64,000 bases of DNA from Deltaproteobacteria bacterium (GCA_030694465.1 JAUXYJ010000023.1:434001-498000); one strand, 5' to 3'. Counted from the first letter of the stretch, positions 25,986-35,657 are shown. The notes: generated by a model not told the origin, from the letters alone. Program-made: numbers and translations.

Positions 25986-27155
25986 ATGGAGAAGAGCACA
26001 CGCTTTGCGCGCTTTGAGACGGCCCTAGGGCAGTGCGCAGTGAGTTATCATCACCGGTCTATTTGCGGGGTGTTTCTGCCTGAGAGCAGCCCAAGAGCGC
26101 TCGCTAAGCGCGTGCTCGAGAGAGCCCCTGACGCGGTGGAGAGCGAGCCCTCGGAGCTCGCCAAGGGCGCCATCGCTGCGCTGCGCGAGGCCGCAGAGGG
26201 CAAGACAACGGAGGCGCTCTTGGCGCTCCCGCTAGAGCTCTCGGGGGTGCCGGATTTTTATCGCCGCGCGAGTGTGCAGGCGCAGAAAATCCCGGTGGGT
26301 GAGACCCTGACCTATGGGGACCTCGCCGAGCGTGCGGGCGCCAAGGGTGGCGCGAGGGCGGCGGGACAGGCCATGCGTGAGAATCGTTTTCCGCTGGTGG
26401 TTCCCTGTCATCGCGTGGTCGCGGCGGGGGGCGGGCTCGGTGGCTTTTCGGCCGGCGGCGGGCTGAGCACGAAGCTCAAATTGCTCGCGGCCGAGCGCGA
26501 AGCACAGCGGGCGAAGAAGCACTCGCTCGCCCTGCCCTACGACCTCGCGCGAGCACGCGAACACCTGAGCGCGAGCGACCCGTTGCTCAAACCATGGATC
26601 GCTCGCGTGGGCGAATGCATGCTCGCCCGGGCGCCCACCGAGAGCGTGTTCGCCGCGCTCACCGAGGCCATCGTGTACCAACAGCTCTCGGGCCGCGCCG
26701 CTCGCACGATCTTTCTTCGGCTGTGGGCACTGGATGGCTTGGCGCCGACAGGACTGCGCGCAGAGAGCCTCGCGCGAATGAGCGAAAAGAAGCTCCAGAG
26801 CGCAGGGATTTCGTCAGCAAAATCACTGGCAATCCAAGAACTCGCGCAGAGAGCCCGAGACGGCAAGCTTCGGACACTGCAGGCCCTCGGAGACATGGAG
26901 GACGAAGCCATCGTAGACGAGCTCATCGCGCTCCGTGGGATCGGTCGCTGGACCGTCGAGATGTTCTTGATGTTTAGGCTCGGGCGCCCGGACGTGTTGC
27001 CGCTGGACGACCTAGGGGTGCGCAAGGGCCTCGGGGCGCTGCTCAAGCGCGAGGGCCCCGTCGAGAAGGCAGAGTTAGCGGCCCATGGCGCGCGTTGGGC
27101 GCCCTACCGCAGCGTCGCGAGCTGGTATCTATGGCGCGCGAGCGAGCTCGCCTAG
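25986..27155 (+). CDS. Ogt-type alkyltransferase fused to AlkA-type DNA glycosylase
   Basis: 389 residues. Residues 1-170 are an O6-alkylguanine-DNA alkyltransferase: KIPVGETLTYGDLA, then VVPCHRVV with acceptor Cys141, then GGFSAGGGLSTKLKLL. Residues 185-389 are an HhH-GPD DNA-3-methyladenine glycosylase: TEAIVYQQLSGRAA, the hairpin-helix-hairpin LRGIGRWTVEMF (about 316-327) and LPLDDLGVRKG with catalytic Asp342. One chain would therefore reverse O6-methylguanine directly and excise N3-methyladenine. No Ada regulatory domain is present. The ATG at 25986 follows the cytochrome stop by 11 bp. Its end overlaps the convergent TPR gene by four bases. Confidence 0.9.
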   Translation: MEKSTRFARFETALGQCAVSYHHRSICGVFLPESSPRALAKRVLERAPDAVESEPSELAKGAIAALREAAEGKTTEALLALPLELSGVPDFYRRASVQAQKIPVGETLTYGDLAERAGAKGGARAAGQAMRENRFPLVVPCHRVVAAGGGLGGFSAGGGLSTKLKLLAAEREAQRAKKHSLALPYDLARAREHLSASDPLLKPWIARVGECMLARAPTESVFAALTEAIVYQQLSGRAARTIFLRLWALDGLAPTGLRAESLARMSEKKLQSAGISSAKSLAIQELAQRARDGKLRTLQALGDMEDEAIVDELIALRGIGRWTVEMFLMFRLGRPDVLPLDDLGVRKGLGALLKREGPVEKAELAAHGARWAPYRSVASWYLWRASELA

Positions 27156-28420
27156 CAGCCTCGCCAAAAGAGCAGGGCCGACACGAGCGCGAGGGCCAAC
27201 ATAAACCACAGGGCCAGGGCCTGGTCCGCTCGGGTCGCGAGCGCTCCCTCTTCGGACTTTCTCAGCGAATCTGGCGGCGGAACCTCTTTGCGCGCCCGCT
27301 CTCTCGACGCGCGCTCTGACGCCAACCGCGCGTCCGCGTCACGGCGCATCTCGGCCGCGCGCTCAAGGGCCGTGCGGATCTCTTCGTCTTGCAGCGCAGT
27401 CGCGGGCACACCCGGCGACGTCGCCGGGTCACTCTTCTCGCTGTCACTCTTGCGGGTCTCGCCAGGGGTCTCTGCCGTCCGCGCGAGGGTCTCGCGGGAC
27501 TCTCGTGCCGCTTGCTCGACGACCTCGCGTTGCTTGGCAACAATCGCAGCGCGCACTTCGTCACGAAGCGTCACCAAGGTCTTGGCGTTAGGGCAGGCCG
27601 CGATGGCTTTGACGACTGCGGTCTCGGCCGCAGAAAAGTCGCCCTCTTCGCGCAGGATTTTTACAATGTTTTCGTGCACGGCGACCTGCGACGGGCGGAT
27701 GCGCACAGACTCTCGATACGCCGCGAGGGCTTCGCTGCGTTTGCCCCTCATCGCGCCCGAGTAACCAAGCTCAAACCACGCGTCGGCGTCGTTGGGCTGT
27801 ACTGCAATCGCACGGCGCGCGCTCGCGTCGGCCTCGTCGTAGCGCTTGGCCACGTTGAAAGCCCAGGCCAAGCGCCGGTGGGGTTCGGGCTTGTCGGGCG
27901 AGGCCTCGCGGAGCTTCTCTCCGACCTCGATCGCGCGCGTGACGCGCTGCGCGCGCATGAGCGCAAGAAAGCTCAGGTCCAACGTGAGCCAAAACGTGGG
28001 CCCGAGCGCGAGAGCCTCGCCGACGAGCTTCTCGGCTTCGTCTGCGTCGCCTTTGCCCGCGAGCGCCATCGCCAACCGCGCGCGATACACGCTGTCTCGC
28101 GTGTCGAGTTTGCAAGCCTCGCGCAGGTGCACTTCGGCCTCGGCGTACTGCTTTTGCAGCTCGTGGATCATGCCGCGTAGGTAGTGCCCGTAAGCGTCGG
28201 TAGGGTTGGCCTCGATCGCTCGTGCCGCGCCCGCGACGGCGTCGTTGTAGCGCCCCTGAACGATCAGGGCGCGCGTGAGCAAGACCAGCGCTTCGTAGTG
28301 TTGAGGCGCCACCGCGAGGGCCTCGCGGGCTTCGCGCTCTGCGGCTTCGTGACGGCCAATATCCAGCGCGGCTTTTCCGCGGGCTACGTGCTGCTTGGCT
28401 TGCTCATCGGGAGAGGTCAT
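27152..28420 (-). CDS. TPR protein with C-terminal membrane anchor
   Basis: 422 residues from ATG 28420. About eight TPR-like repeats occupy residues 5-270 (ARGKAALDIGRHEAAEREAREAL, RYNDAVAGAARAIEANPTD, KRYDEADASARRAIAVQPND, KRSEALAAYRESVRIRPSQ). A charged, disordered region of about 130 residues follows, then a single transmembrane helix ends the chain (ALALWFMLALALVSALLFW). It is thus a tail-anchored scaffold facing the cytoplasm. The disordered linker carries a perfect copy of the dispersed palindrome (27410-27429), reading DPATSPG. No signal peptide. Confidence 0.8.
   Translation of the reverse strand: MTSPDEQAKQHVARGKAALDIGRHEAAEREAREALAVAPQHYEALVLLTRALIVQGRYNDAVAGAARAIEANPTDAYGHYLRGMIHELQKQYAEAEVHLREACKLDTRDSVYRARLAMALAGKGDADEAEKLVGEALALGPTFWLTLDLSFLALMRAQRVTRAIEVGEKLREASPDKPEPHRRLAWAFNVAKRYDEADASARRAIAVQPNDADAWFELGYSGAMRGKRSEALAAYRESVRIRPSQVAVHENIVKILREEGDFSAAETAVVKAIAACPNAKTLVTLRDEVRAAIVAKQREVVEQAARESRETLARTAETPGETRKSDSEKSDPATSPGVPATALQDEEIRTALERAAEMRRDADARLASERASRERARKEVPPPDSLRKSEEGALATRADQALALWFMLALALVSALLFWRGC
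27410..27429. repeat. Dispersed palindrome, perfect 20-bp copy
   Basis: ACCCGGCGACGTCGCCGGGT, a perfect palindrome able to form an 8-bp stem with an ACGT loop. It sits in frame inside the disordered linker of the TPR protein and reads DPATSPG on the coding (minus) strand. Confidence 0.9.
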
Positions 28421-28520
28421 GACGGCGCAGAGTCTACGCGACAACGAGGCCCGCACGCACAGACCCACGTGCGTTTGGCTGTGTGATTCTGCGTTCTGTC
28501 CACAGCGCAGGGTGGGCTCC

Positions 28521-31500
28521 CTACGCGCGAAAACTCGAGAGGGTCACGCGCGCCCCGTCGCGCTCAAAGCCCTCGCTCACCAGGTGGATCCCGAGCGCGC
28601 TCTGTGACGCAGGTGCGTCGTCTACGCGCTCGACCGTGAGCGTCCGCATGGGCCTGAGGGCAGCCGGGAGCCTCGCGAGCGACCGCAGCGCATCGGCCAC
28701 CGAATGCAGGTCTCGCTCGTGCAAATCGCGCAGCGTGCGGATCGTGAGCCCGTCACGCTCGACCACCGCGAGACACTCGCCATCGCGCACGATGACCCGC
28801 GTCGACGCAGCGCGCGTGAGCCCCTCGATCGCGTGCACCAGCGCGGGATCTCGCACCGAGAGCAGCACGGCTGCGTGTTCGATCTCAGTGCGCGAAGACC
28901 GCAGCGACTCGATGGTCTCGGTGCGCGCGAACTGCACGGGGCCCAGGCCCTCAATGATCTCGCCGCGGCGGACTTCTCCACGCGATTCACGGCGATCGAG
29001 CTCTTCGCGCATGGCTCCCCACGCGGGCGCGAGCTCTTCGCGGTCTACCAGGGGCCGCGCGACCACGCCGTACCGCGCGAGCACCCGCGCGATGAGCGCG
29101 TCGGGCGAAGGGTCACCGTGCAGCGTGGGCCGAAGAGACCATCGGCCGGTCTTGCGGTGAGTGATCCCCAGGGTGCACGCGCGGGCCGCGGCGAAGCTGT
29201 CGTTGCACACCTCGCCTCCGCGCAGGAGCTCCAGCAAGAGAGACTCGATGTCGGACACGGGGATCTGCAAAATCGCTGACAAATCAGCGGCGAAAAGCGC
29301 CCCCCGCGCGCTCAGGGTCTCTCGTACGGCGTCGGCCCTCGGGCCCTCCGTGCGCCGCGTCGGGGCCGGAAACGGCTCGGTCCCCGAGGGCGATCCAAGC
29401 ACGATCCGCGCGGGCGACTCAAGGAGCACATACCGAAGCTCTCCACGCGCGCAGCTCAGGTCGAGCCACGAGGGATCATAGCGAGTCACCCGAACACGCA
29501 GCAGGTCACGCTCAAGGCTCTCGGGCGGCGCCGGATACATCCACAGGCCCTCCATCGCCTGGGCCACTGCGTCGTCACCCTCGCCCGCAAAGGGCCCCAC
29601 GCGCTGACGCTCGAGCAACCAGCGCTGATACGCGCGACGTGAGACCGGCTCGATCTGTCGCCTCGCCCGAGACAGCGCCTTGCGACGCAAGCGCGCGAGG
29701 ATCTCAGCGTCGCAGATCTCAAGAGTGTCAGCGATTTCACTGGTAGAACTAAATCGTCCCACGACCAACTGACCCGCCGCGATCGCCGGAGCCAGCGCGA
29801 GCCTGAGCGCGCCCTCGTCTATCCGCATGTGCATCGCGAGGTCATGCACGGCCACTGGGCCCTGCGCGCGCAGCACAATCAACGGCAGCGGGAGCTCAAG
29901 CGACAAGCCCCCTAGGACGCCCTTGTCCGCGGGCTCCGCGATGCCATCGAGCGTCAGCGGATACTCGAAGCTCCCGGCGCCGACGTCTCCTCCGCTCGAG
30001 TCGGCTCTGCGCGCTGCGCGCTCGGCCGAAGGAGTGTCATCTTCGTAGAGGTTTTCTGCGGTAAACGCTCGCTCAAGCAGTCGCGCAAACGGTGAAGGGC
30101 TGCGACGCTCGACCACGCAGACCTCGACCTCGTTGCGCTCGATCTCACCCAGCAACCGCGTAAGAGCGCGCATGCTCCAGCGATCGTCGAGCACCTCGCG
30201 CAGCGCTTCGACCAGCAACGGATGCGTTGGGTCATCACCGATCGAGAGCAAGAGATCGCGGGCGCGCTGGCGGTTCATCCAGAGCGGCGTGCGCTTTTTG
30301 TATGGCAACCTAGGCAACAGAAGCGAGCGCTCTGCGGCCTCGCGAAACGCGGCGCCCACGATGGCAGTGCGCGGGGCGATGGACTCGATCAGCGCGCGGA
30401 CCTCGGTCGAGCCTACGAACGCGAGGAGATTCGTCAGCGAAATCGCTAGCTCTTTGGGCGGAGCGAAGAGCAACCCGTTGTCTGTGCTCGCCACGTGCAC
30501 GGCGCCACCGAGGCGCGCTTCAATGCGTGCGGCGAGCGCGAGGGCCCAAGGTTCGAGCACGGCGCGGCCGTTAAACGCGTGCACGGCGATGCGCACTTCG
30601 CCCAGCGCGTCGGTGTAGCGCTCGACCACCACGCGGCGATCGGTGGGCAACGGTGTCGCCCGGGCTTGGGTCGCGATCTCTTCGACGCACGCCTCGGCGG
30701 TGCGCTCATCCACCGGAAACCTCTCGCGAAAAAACGCGACCGCCTGACCTTGATCTGCCTGCAAAATCGGCTCGATTTCGCGCAACACCGCGCCGATCGC
30801 GAGGCCCGTCTGCTCGGCTCGCATCGGGCGATCTCCGCGCCAGAAGGGCATGCGCGCGCTGCCCGGCGGCGCACGGCGCACGAGCACCGCGTCGGGACGA
30901 ATGGTCACTACGCGGTAGACTCCGAGCCCAAACGTGAAGCGATCGCCCACGCGTGACTCGTGCACAAACTCTTCGTCGAGCTCGCCGAGGGTCTCGCGCG
31001 AGTCGGCGTCGAGCATGCGGTAGAGCCCACGGGAGGTGATGGTTCCGCCTGCGATTCGTGCGAGATTTCGCGCGACCTCCGGCGCGGTGATCGTCGAGCG
31101 TGCCCGGTCGAGTGTGAGCCTGGGCGCGCGGTGTCGCTCACTCGCGAGCGCCTCGATCACACGCAAGAGCGACTCACGCGTGAGGTCTCTGTAAGGGTCA
31201 CTCTTGCGCGCCATCGCGAGAAAATCATCGATCGCCACGGGCTCGGCGAAGCTCGCTGCGTGCGCGACGACCTGCTGGGCCAACACGTCGAGCGCCCCCT
31301 GAGGGATGCGCACCTCTTCGAGCACTTGATCCAGCGCACATCGCGCGGTCACCGCGCACTCAAGCAGGTCCATTCCGCCGCTCGAGACCACCACACCACG
31401 CGGCGTGGCGCCCGGCGAATGGCCTGCGCGCCCAACACGCTGCAAGAGCGCCGCGACGCTCCCTGGCGCACCGACTTGCACGACCATGTCGATCGCGCCC

Positions 31501-32558
31501 ACATCGATGCCGAGCTCAAGCGAGCTGGTCGCGACGACGGCACAGAGCCCCCCGTCGCGCAGCCCTGCTTCGACCACCACGCGCACCTCTTTGGCGAGCG
31601 CGCCGTGGTGAATCCCGATCGCCAACGGGGTCTCGCCCGCGGGCGTTGACTCCGCGAGCTCTCTCTCGAGCGACGGTCGAAATCGCTCGGCGAGCATACG
31701 CGACCCGACAAACACGATCGAGCGCTGCGCTCTTCGCACATGCGCAGCGACCCGCGCGACCCGCACGTCCCCTTTGGCTTCTTTGGCCCGCGGCGCGAGC
31801 TCAACCCGCAGGTCCACCACCCGCGCGCGACGCCCATCCAGAACCTCGACGTCGCGTTGACCGCACAATAGCTGTGCCAAACGCACGAGGGGCTCGGCCG
31901 TCGCGGTCACGCCTAGGCGCTGAACAGGCTTTGCGCAGAGCGCATCGAGTCGCTCGAGCGACAGCGCGAGGTGGGTGCCGCGCTTACTGTCTGCGATCGC
32001 GTGAAGCTCATCAACGATCACGAGCTCGACGTGCGAGAGCGAGGCGCGATGGGTCTCGTTGCCGAGCAACACAAACAAGCTCTCGGGGGTAGTGATCAGC
32101 ACATGCGGAGGTGACTTGAGCGATGCGCGACGGTCACGCGCCGAGGTGTCACCAGTGCGCATTGCATGGGAAATTTGCAGATCGATTCCACTCGCACGCG
32201 CGAGCGCAGAGATGCCATCGAGCGGCGCGTGGAGGTTGTGATGGATGTCTGCATCCAGCGCGCGCAGGGGCGAGATGTACAGCACGCGGATGCCCTTCGA
32301 GGGCTCTGCGATCGCGCGGGATGTGCGAGGCAACGACAGCGCTTCATCGGCCAAGCGACCCAACGGCTGCAAGAACGCGGCGAGGGTCTTGCCCGAGCCC
32401 GTAGGCGCGACCAAGAGCCCATTGCGGCCCGTCGCGAGCAGCGGCCACGCGAGCACTTGTGCGATGGTTGGCCTGCCAAATCGCTCGACAAACCACTGGC
32501 GTGCGAGCGGCGCGAGCGAGTCAAGTGCGCGCTCTTCGGGTGAGCTTTGCGCGCTCAT
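28521..32558 (-). CDS. lhr: Lhr-family large ATP-dependent helicase
   Basis: 1345 residues. Superfamily 2 motifs: Q-motif region RPTIAQVLAWP, Walker A APTGSGKT (51-58), motif II DELH (183-186), SSLELGIDVGAIDMVVQVG and the motif VI variant QRVGRAGH. The long region after the RecA domains (winged helix, Lhr-core beta-barrel and the C-terminal Lhr extension with further winged-helix repeats) accounts for the size, close to E. coli Lhr (about 1540). Lhr is a 3'-5' helicase acting on DNA and RNA-DNA hybrids in repair. Its start overlaps the SDR stop (ATGA). DNA repair by the Ogt-AlkA fusion nearby may be more than coincidence. Confidence 0.92.
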   Translation of the reverse strand: MSAQSSPEERALDSLAPLARQWFVERFGRPTIAQVLAWPLLATGRNGLLVAPTGSGKTLAAFLQPLGRLADEALSLPRTSRAIAEPSKGIRVLYISPLRALDADIHHNLHAPLDGISALARASGIDLQISHAMRTGDTSARDRRASLKSPPHVLITTPESLFVLLGNETHRASLSHVELVIVDELHAIADSKRGTHLALSLERLDALCAKPVQRLGVTATAEPLVRLAQLLCGQRDVEVLDGRRARVVDLRVELAPRAKEAKGDVRVARVAAHVRRAQRSIVFVGSRMLAERFRPSLERELAESTPAGETPLAIGIHHGALAKEVRVVVEAGLRDGGLCAVVATSSLELGIDVGAIDMVVQVGAPGSVAALLQRVGRAGHSPGATPRGVVVSSGGMDLLECAVTARCALDQVLEEVRIPQGALDVLAQQVVAHAASFAEPVAIDDFLAMARKSDPYRDLTRESLLRVIEALASERHRAPRLTLDRARSTITAPEVARNLARIAGGTITSRGLYRMLDADSRETLGELDEEFVHESRVGDRFTFGLGVYRVVTIRPDAVLVRRAPPGSARMPFWRGDRPMRAEQTGLAIGAVLREIEPILQADQGQAVAFFRERFPVDERTAEACVEEIATQARATPLPTDRRVVVERYTDALGEVRIAVHAFNGRAVLEPWALALAARIEARLGGAVHVASTDNGLLFAPPKELAISLTNLLAFVGSTEVRALIESIAPRTAIVGAAFREAAERSLLLPRLPYKKRTPLWMNRQRARDLLLSIGDDPTHPLLVEALREVLDDRWSMRALTRLLGEIERNEVEVCVVERRSPSPFARLLERAFTAENLYEDDTPSAERAARRADSSGGDVGAGSFEYPLTLDGIAEPADKGVLGGLSLELPLPLIVLRAQGPVAVHDLAMHMRIDEGALRLALAPAIAAGQLVVGRFSSTSEIADTLEICDAEILARLRRKALSRARRQIEPVSRRAYQRWLLERQRVGPFAGEGDDAVAQAMEGLWMYPAPPESLERDLLRVRVTRYDPSWLDLSCARGELRYVLLESPARIVLGSPSGTEPFPAPTRRTEGPRADAVRETLSARGALFAADLSAILQIPVSDIESLLLELLRGGEVCNDSFAAARACTLGITHRKTGRWSLRPTLHGDPSPDALIARVLARYGVVARPLVDREELAPAWGAMREELDRRESRGEVRRGEIIEGLGPVQFARTETIESLRSSRTEIEHAAVLLSVRDPALVHAIEGLTRAASTRVIVRDGECLAVVERDGLTIRTLRDLHERDLHSVADALRSLARLPAALRPMRTLTVERVDDAPASQSALGIHLVSEGFERDGARVTLSSFRA
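29729..29742. repeat. Quasi-palindrome CAGYGAAATCRCTG copy
   Basis: CAGCGATTTCACTG, the reverse-strand form of the motif. It lies inside lhr, coding for Ser-Glu-Ile-Ala on the minus strand. Confidence 0.5.
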
Positions 32559-33313
32559 CGCACGCGCGCGAGGCCACTGTGGAGCACGTCCCGCAGGGGC
32601 CTAGGCAGGCGCCCCATCGCCCGCGTCAGCGACGCCAAGGGCTGCGGAAAATCAATGGTCGCGGGCCCATCTGGCAGTCTCTTGACGATGTAGTCCGCCG
32701 CGCGCTCGACCGTGAGCAACTGTGGCATCGGGTGCGAGATCTCAGCCGTCATCGGGGTCTGCACAAAGCCCACGTGTACCGCGGTGACCTTGATGCCGTG
32801 CGCACGGACATCGAGCCGGAGGCAATCGAGCAGCATCGACAGACCCGCTTTGGGCGCACAATACGCAGCGCTCTGTGGCAAGGGGCCGAAGCTCGCGAGC
32901 GACGAGATCCCGACGAGGTGCCCTCGCCCGCGTTGCACCATCTGCGGCAGCACTGCGGTGAGCGTCGCTACGGCCCCGGTAAAATTCGTGCGACACGCGT
33001 CCGCGAGGGCCTCCCACGCGTAGCTCTCTTGGTCGCGTCGGGGACCCACGCCCGCGTTGGCGATGACAAGATCGATTCCGCCGATGGATCGGTCGATCGC
33101 GCGCAGGCGCTCGACAGTGCGATCCGCTTGAGAGACATCCAAGACTTCGGCGGTCGCCTCACCACCCTGCGCAGTGATTTCGCTGACCAAAGAGCGCAGA
33201 GCGTGCTCGCGGCGAGCGGCCACGATGACGTGCACACCGTCCTGTGCGAGCCGCAGCGCGAGCGCGCGACCGATCCCCGACGAGGCCCCCGTGACCAATG
33301 CGAATCGAGTCAT
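32555..33313 (-). CDS. Short-chain dehydrogenase/reductase
   Basis: 252 residues. Classical SDR motifs: TGASSGIGRA (NAD(P)-binding), NAGVG, the catalytic Ser in GISSLASFG and YCAPKAG (a variant of YxxxK with Tyr and Lys kept). VGFVQTPMT follows. The Arg-rich AARREHAL after the second strand suggests NADP preference. Substrate unknown. It is upstream of lhr and coupled by ATGA overlap, so a reductase is cotranslated with a helicase; the functional link is unclear. Confidence 0.88.
   Translation of the reverse strand: MTRFALVTGASSGIGRALALRLAQDGVHVIVAARREHALRSLVSEITAQGGEATAEVLDVSQADRTVERLRAIDRSIGGIDLVIANAGVGPRRDQESYAWEALADACRTNFTGAVATLTAVLPQMVQRGRGHLVGISSLASFGPLPQSAAYCAPKAGLSMLLDCLRLDVRAHGIKVTAVHVGFVQTPMTAEISHPMPQLLTVERAADYIVKRLPDGPATIDFPQPLASLTRAMGRLPRPLRDVLHSGLARVR
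33172..33185. repeat. Quasi-palindrome CAGYGAAATCRCTG copy
   Basis: CAGTGATTTCGCTG, inside the SDR gene, coding for Val-Ser-Glu-Ile-Thr on the minus strand. Confidence 0.5.
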
Positions 33314-33344
33314 GATCGCGGCAGCATAGCGCGATCGGGACCGC

Positions 33345-33812
33345 TCAGTTGGCGCGGGTAAACGTGAAGGAGTTTGAGCCCATGGTCATCGTGAGCGTGC
33401 GGTTGTCACCGCTGAGCGTGTAGTTCTGCGAGCCGTTAAAGTTGTTGGTGCCCGCCGCTGCGCAGTCGAAAGTCGTGTCGGTGCCGCCCGCTGTGCAGGT
33501 GCTCATTCCCGAGCAAGTTGGTGAGCCCGCAAAGACAAGCGTGGTCGCTGTCGAGGTCCAGGTGTTGCCGGTGTAGGTGAGCCCGGCGCCAGCACAGGTC
33601 ACGGTCACACCACTCACGGTTCCACCCATGGGTTGCAAGCCAAAGGTGCTCGTGCCGTCCGCGTTGAGGGTCATGGTGACGGTGGTGTTAATCCCCCCCG
33701 AGTTCTGCGTCGCAGTCCAACGGGCTACGAGCGGATTGCCTGCACACCCAGCGATCGCGAGGGTTGAAACGAGCGCGACGCTCAAACGCATTGCTGCTGC
33801 AAACTTCTTCAT
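33345..33812 (-). CDS. Small Thr-rich lipoprotein
   Basis: 155 residues. The signal peptide LVSTLAIAGC carries a textbook lipobox. The mature protein starts NPLVARWTATQNSGG and is rich in Thr, Ser, Gly and beta strands (TVTMTLNADGTSTFGL, NYTLSGDNRTLTMTMGSNSFTF). This resembles the lipocalin-like or META-type 'W....' small lipoproteins that measure deviation from a wild-type baseline strand pattern. Four Cys could form two disulfides. It is preceded by a clear AGGAG. Function unknown. Confidence 0.75.
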   Translation of the reverse strand: MKKFAAAMRLSVALVSTLAIAGCAGNPLVARWTATQNSGGINTTVTMTLNADGTSTFGLQPMGGTVSGVTVTCAGAGLTYTGNTWTSTATTLVFAGSPTCSGMSTCTAGGTDTTFDCAAAGTNNFNGSQNYTLSGDNRTLTMTMGSNSFTFTRAN

Positions 33813-33819
33813 GATTTGA

Positions 33820-33824
33820 CTCCT
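33820..33824 (-). promoter_or_regulatory. Ribosome binding site of small lipoprotein
   Basis: AGGAG on the minus strand with 7 bases to the ATG at 33812. It is one of the clearest Shine-Dalgarno sites in the window and fixes the start. Confidence 0.7.
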
Positions 33825-33934
33825 GTGTGACGCGAGCCCGCTCGTTGGCAGGCCTGCCGTCGCTGACTATCCTAAATTCGAAAACCGCGCGGACTTTGCC
33901 CGACTCCCACAGGTTTGCAATCCCTCCCGATTTT

Positions 33935-35575
33935 TCAGGGTATGCCCGCTCGCTCGGCGCCTGAGGTGCGTGCCTTCACCAGCGCCCGCACACTCAAGAT
34001 CACCAGGCCGCTGAGCGCACCAAACGCAAACCCCGACAGGTGTGCCGTCTGAGAAATTCCCGGTGTAAATGTGTCAATCACCGCTTGTGCCGCGAAGGTA
34101 ATCCCCACACCCACGAGCATACTCCGGCCGCTCCTGGCCCGCCGAAGCTCGCCCTTGAACAGCAGCACCACGCCCAGCGCACCGATGAGCGCAAAGATTG
34201 CACCCGAGGCGCCCACCAGAAGCATGGGGCGCAACGGATCGGCGAAGTGCATCACGGTCAGGCCGCTCGCGACTGTGGCCGAAACGTAGATAAGCACGAG
34301 CGCGATTCGCCCGTAAAAAGCCTCACAGAATCGCCCAAAGTGCCAGAGGGCTACCACGTTAAAAATCAAGTGGAGTGCGCCCGCGTGCAACAAACCGTGC
34401 GTCAGCAGCCGCCACGGCTCACTCCACGGGTCGAGCGAGCCCCCAACCAGCCCTCCGGATACGAACAAGTGCTCGGGATCAAGCGAATTTCCACGCAGAG
34501 TGACCCAAGCGTGGACCGCAAGGAGCAGCGCGCATTGCGCCGTGGTCAGCCACGCGATCGAGGCGCGGCCCTCGAGCGGCGCTGTCGCTGCAAGCTCGCG
34601 TTGCTCTGTGCGAAGGCGCACCACCAGCGACTCAAGCGCCGGCGAGCTCTGCGCGCGGGTCCGCGGTGGCACGGCTTCGAGTGTGCGCTCAAGCCCGCGC
34701 AGCGCCGCCGCCGAGAGGGTCGTGTCGCCCAAGCGCGCGCGCTCTTCAGTGAGCCATTTTGCAGCGCTCTGCGCGTCCCCCGTGACAAACGCGGCGACCG
34801 CGCGCACGGCCACGGGCACGCCCGGCGCGAGGTACGCTCTGAGCTCGCGCGACGCGGTCGTTGCGCCGTCCAGATCGCCTGCGTACGCCAAGACATATGC
34901 GACCAGCAGCGCGCGTCGGTCGGCGTTTTTGGTGCTCATGGTGGGGTCCATCGCGAGCACCTCGGCCACCGCGGTTGCGAGCGCGTCGGGAGACATGTCG
35001 ATCAGCGCGACGCTCTGGAGATAGACCATGCCGAGGCCCTGACGCAACAGCTCCTCGCGCTCTTTGAGCGGAACAAACGCGTGGTAAACTTGCTGGATTT
35101 TTCCGAGGTTGTGCAGTCGGACGACGTCGAGGGTGTTGCGCGCGCTGGGGCTCCCGTTGGCGAGCGTGTCGAGCGTCGCGTCGTCGATGTCGGCGCCCTG
35201 TCTGAGCCTCAAGAGCGAAGGCAGCGTCGCCCTGAGGTGACGGGTCGCTTGCGACGGATGAAGCACCGCGAACAACGTGAGCCACAGTCGCGCCATCCGC
35301 GGTTGACCGACGCGCACCGCACGCAAGAACCACGCGTGCAACCGCAGCGGCGCGAAGAGCAAGAGCGTTAAGAGCGAGAAGCTCACGAGGCCCGCGTAGC
35401 CTCGCGTGCTGGGCACAACCGCGAGCGCGACCGACGGGACGGATATGCACCCAAGCGCGATCCACCAGTCCAAAGTCTGGCGAATCGGCGCAGACTTCCA
35501 CAAGCGAAAGGCAAAGATGGTCACCGCGAGGGCGGTCGAGAACAAGAGCGGAAACAGCAGATCTTGAGCGGTCAC
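33935..35575 (-). CDS. Rhomboid intramembrane serine protease with N-terminal solenoid
   Basis: 546 residues from GTG 35575. The N-terminus has two to three hydrophobic segments (about 1-85), then a helical, TPR-like soluble region of about 225 residues. The C-terminal 200 residues are a rhomboid core: HLIFNVVALWHFG, the catalytic Ser in GASGAIFALIG and the catalytic His in TAHLSGFAFGALSG. It would cleave transmembrane helices of membrane proteins. The N-terminal membrane plus solenoid part is unusual for a rhomboid and may select substrates or partners. It is divergent from the M20 peptidase. Confidence 0.88.
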   Translation of the reverse strand: MTAQDLLFPLLFSTALAVTIFAFRLWKSAPIRQTLDWWIALGCISVPSVALAVVPSTRGYAGLVSFSLLTLLLFAPLRLHAWFLRAVRVGQPRMARLWLTLFAVLHPSQATRHLRATLPSLLRLRQGADIDDATLDTLANGSPSARNTLDVVRLHNLGKIQQVYHAFVPLKEREELLRQGLGMVYLQSVALIDMSPDALATAVAEVLAMDPTMSTKNADRRALLVAYVLAYAGDLDGATTASRELRAYLAPGVPVAVRAVAAFVTGDAQSAAKWLTEERARLGDTTLSAAALRGLERTLEAVPPRTRAQSSPALESLVVRLRTEQRELAATAPLEGRASIAWLTTAQCALLLAVHAWVTLRGNSLDPEHLFVSGGLVGGSLDPWSEPWRLLTHGLLHAGALHLIFNVVALWHFGRFCEAFYGRIALVLIYVSATVASGLTVMHFADPLRPMLLVGASGAIFALIGALGVVLLFKGELRRARSGRSMLVGVGITFAAQAVIDTFTPGISQTAHLSGFAFGALSGLVILSVRALVKARTSGAERAGIP

Positions 35576-35657
35576 GGGGTGAGATCGCCGAAGTTAGCAC
35601 TCCCGCGCGATGCTCTTGCGTGACCAAGAGCGGCCCTCTCTGCGATGCTCCCGCGCC

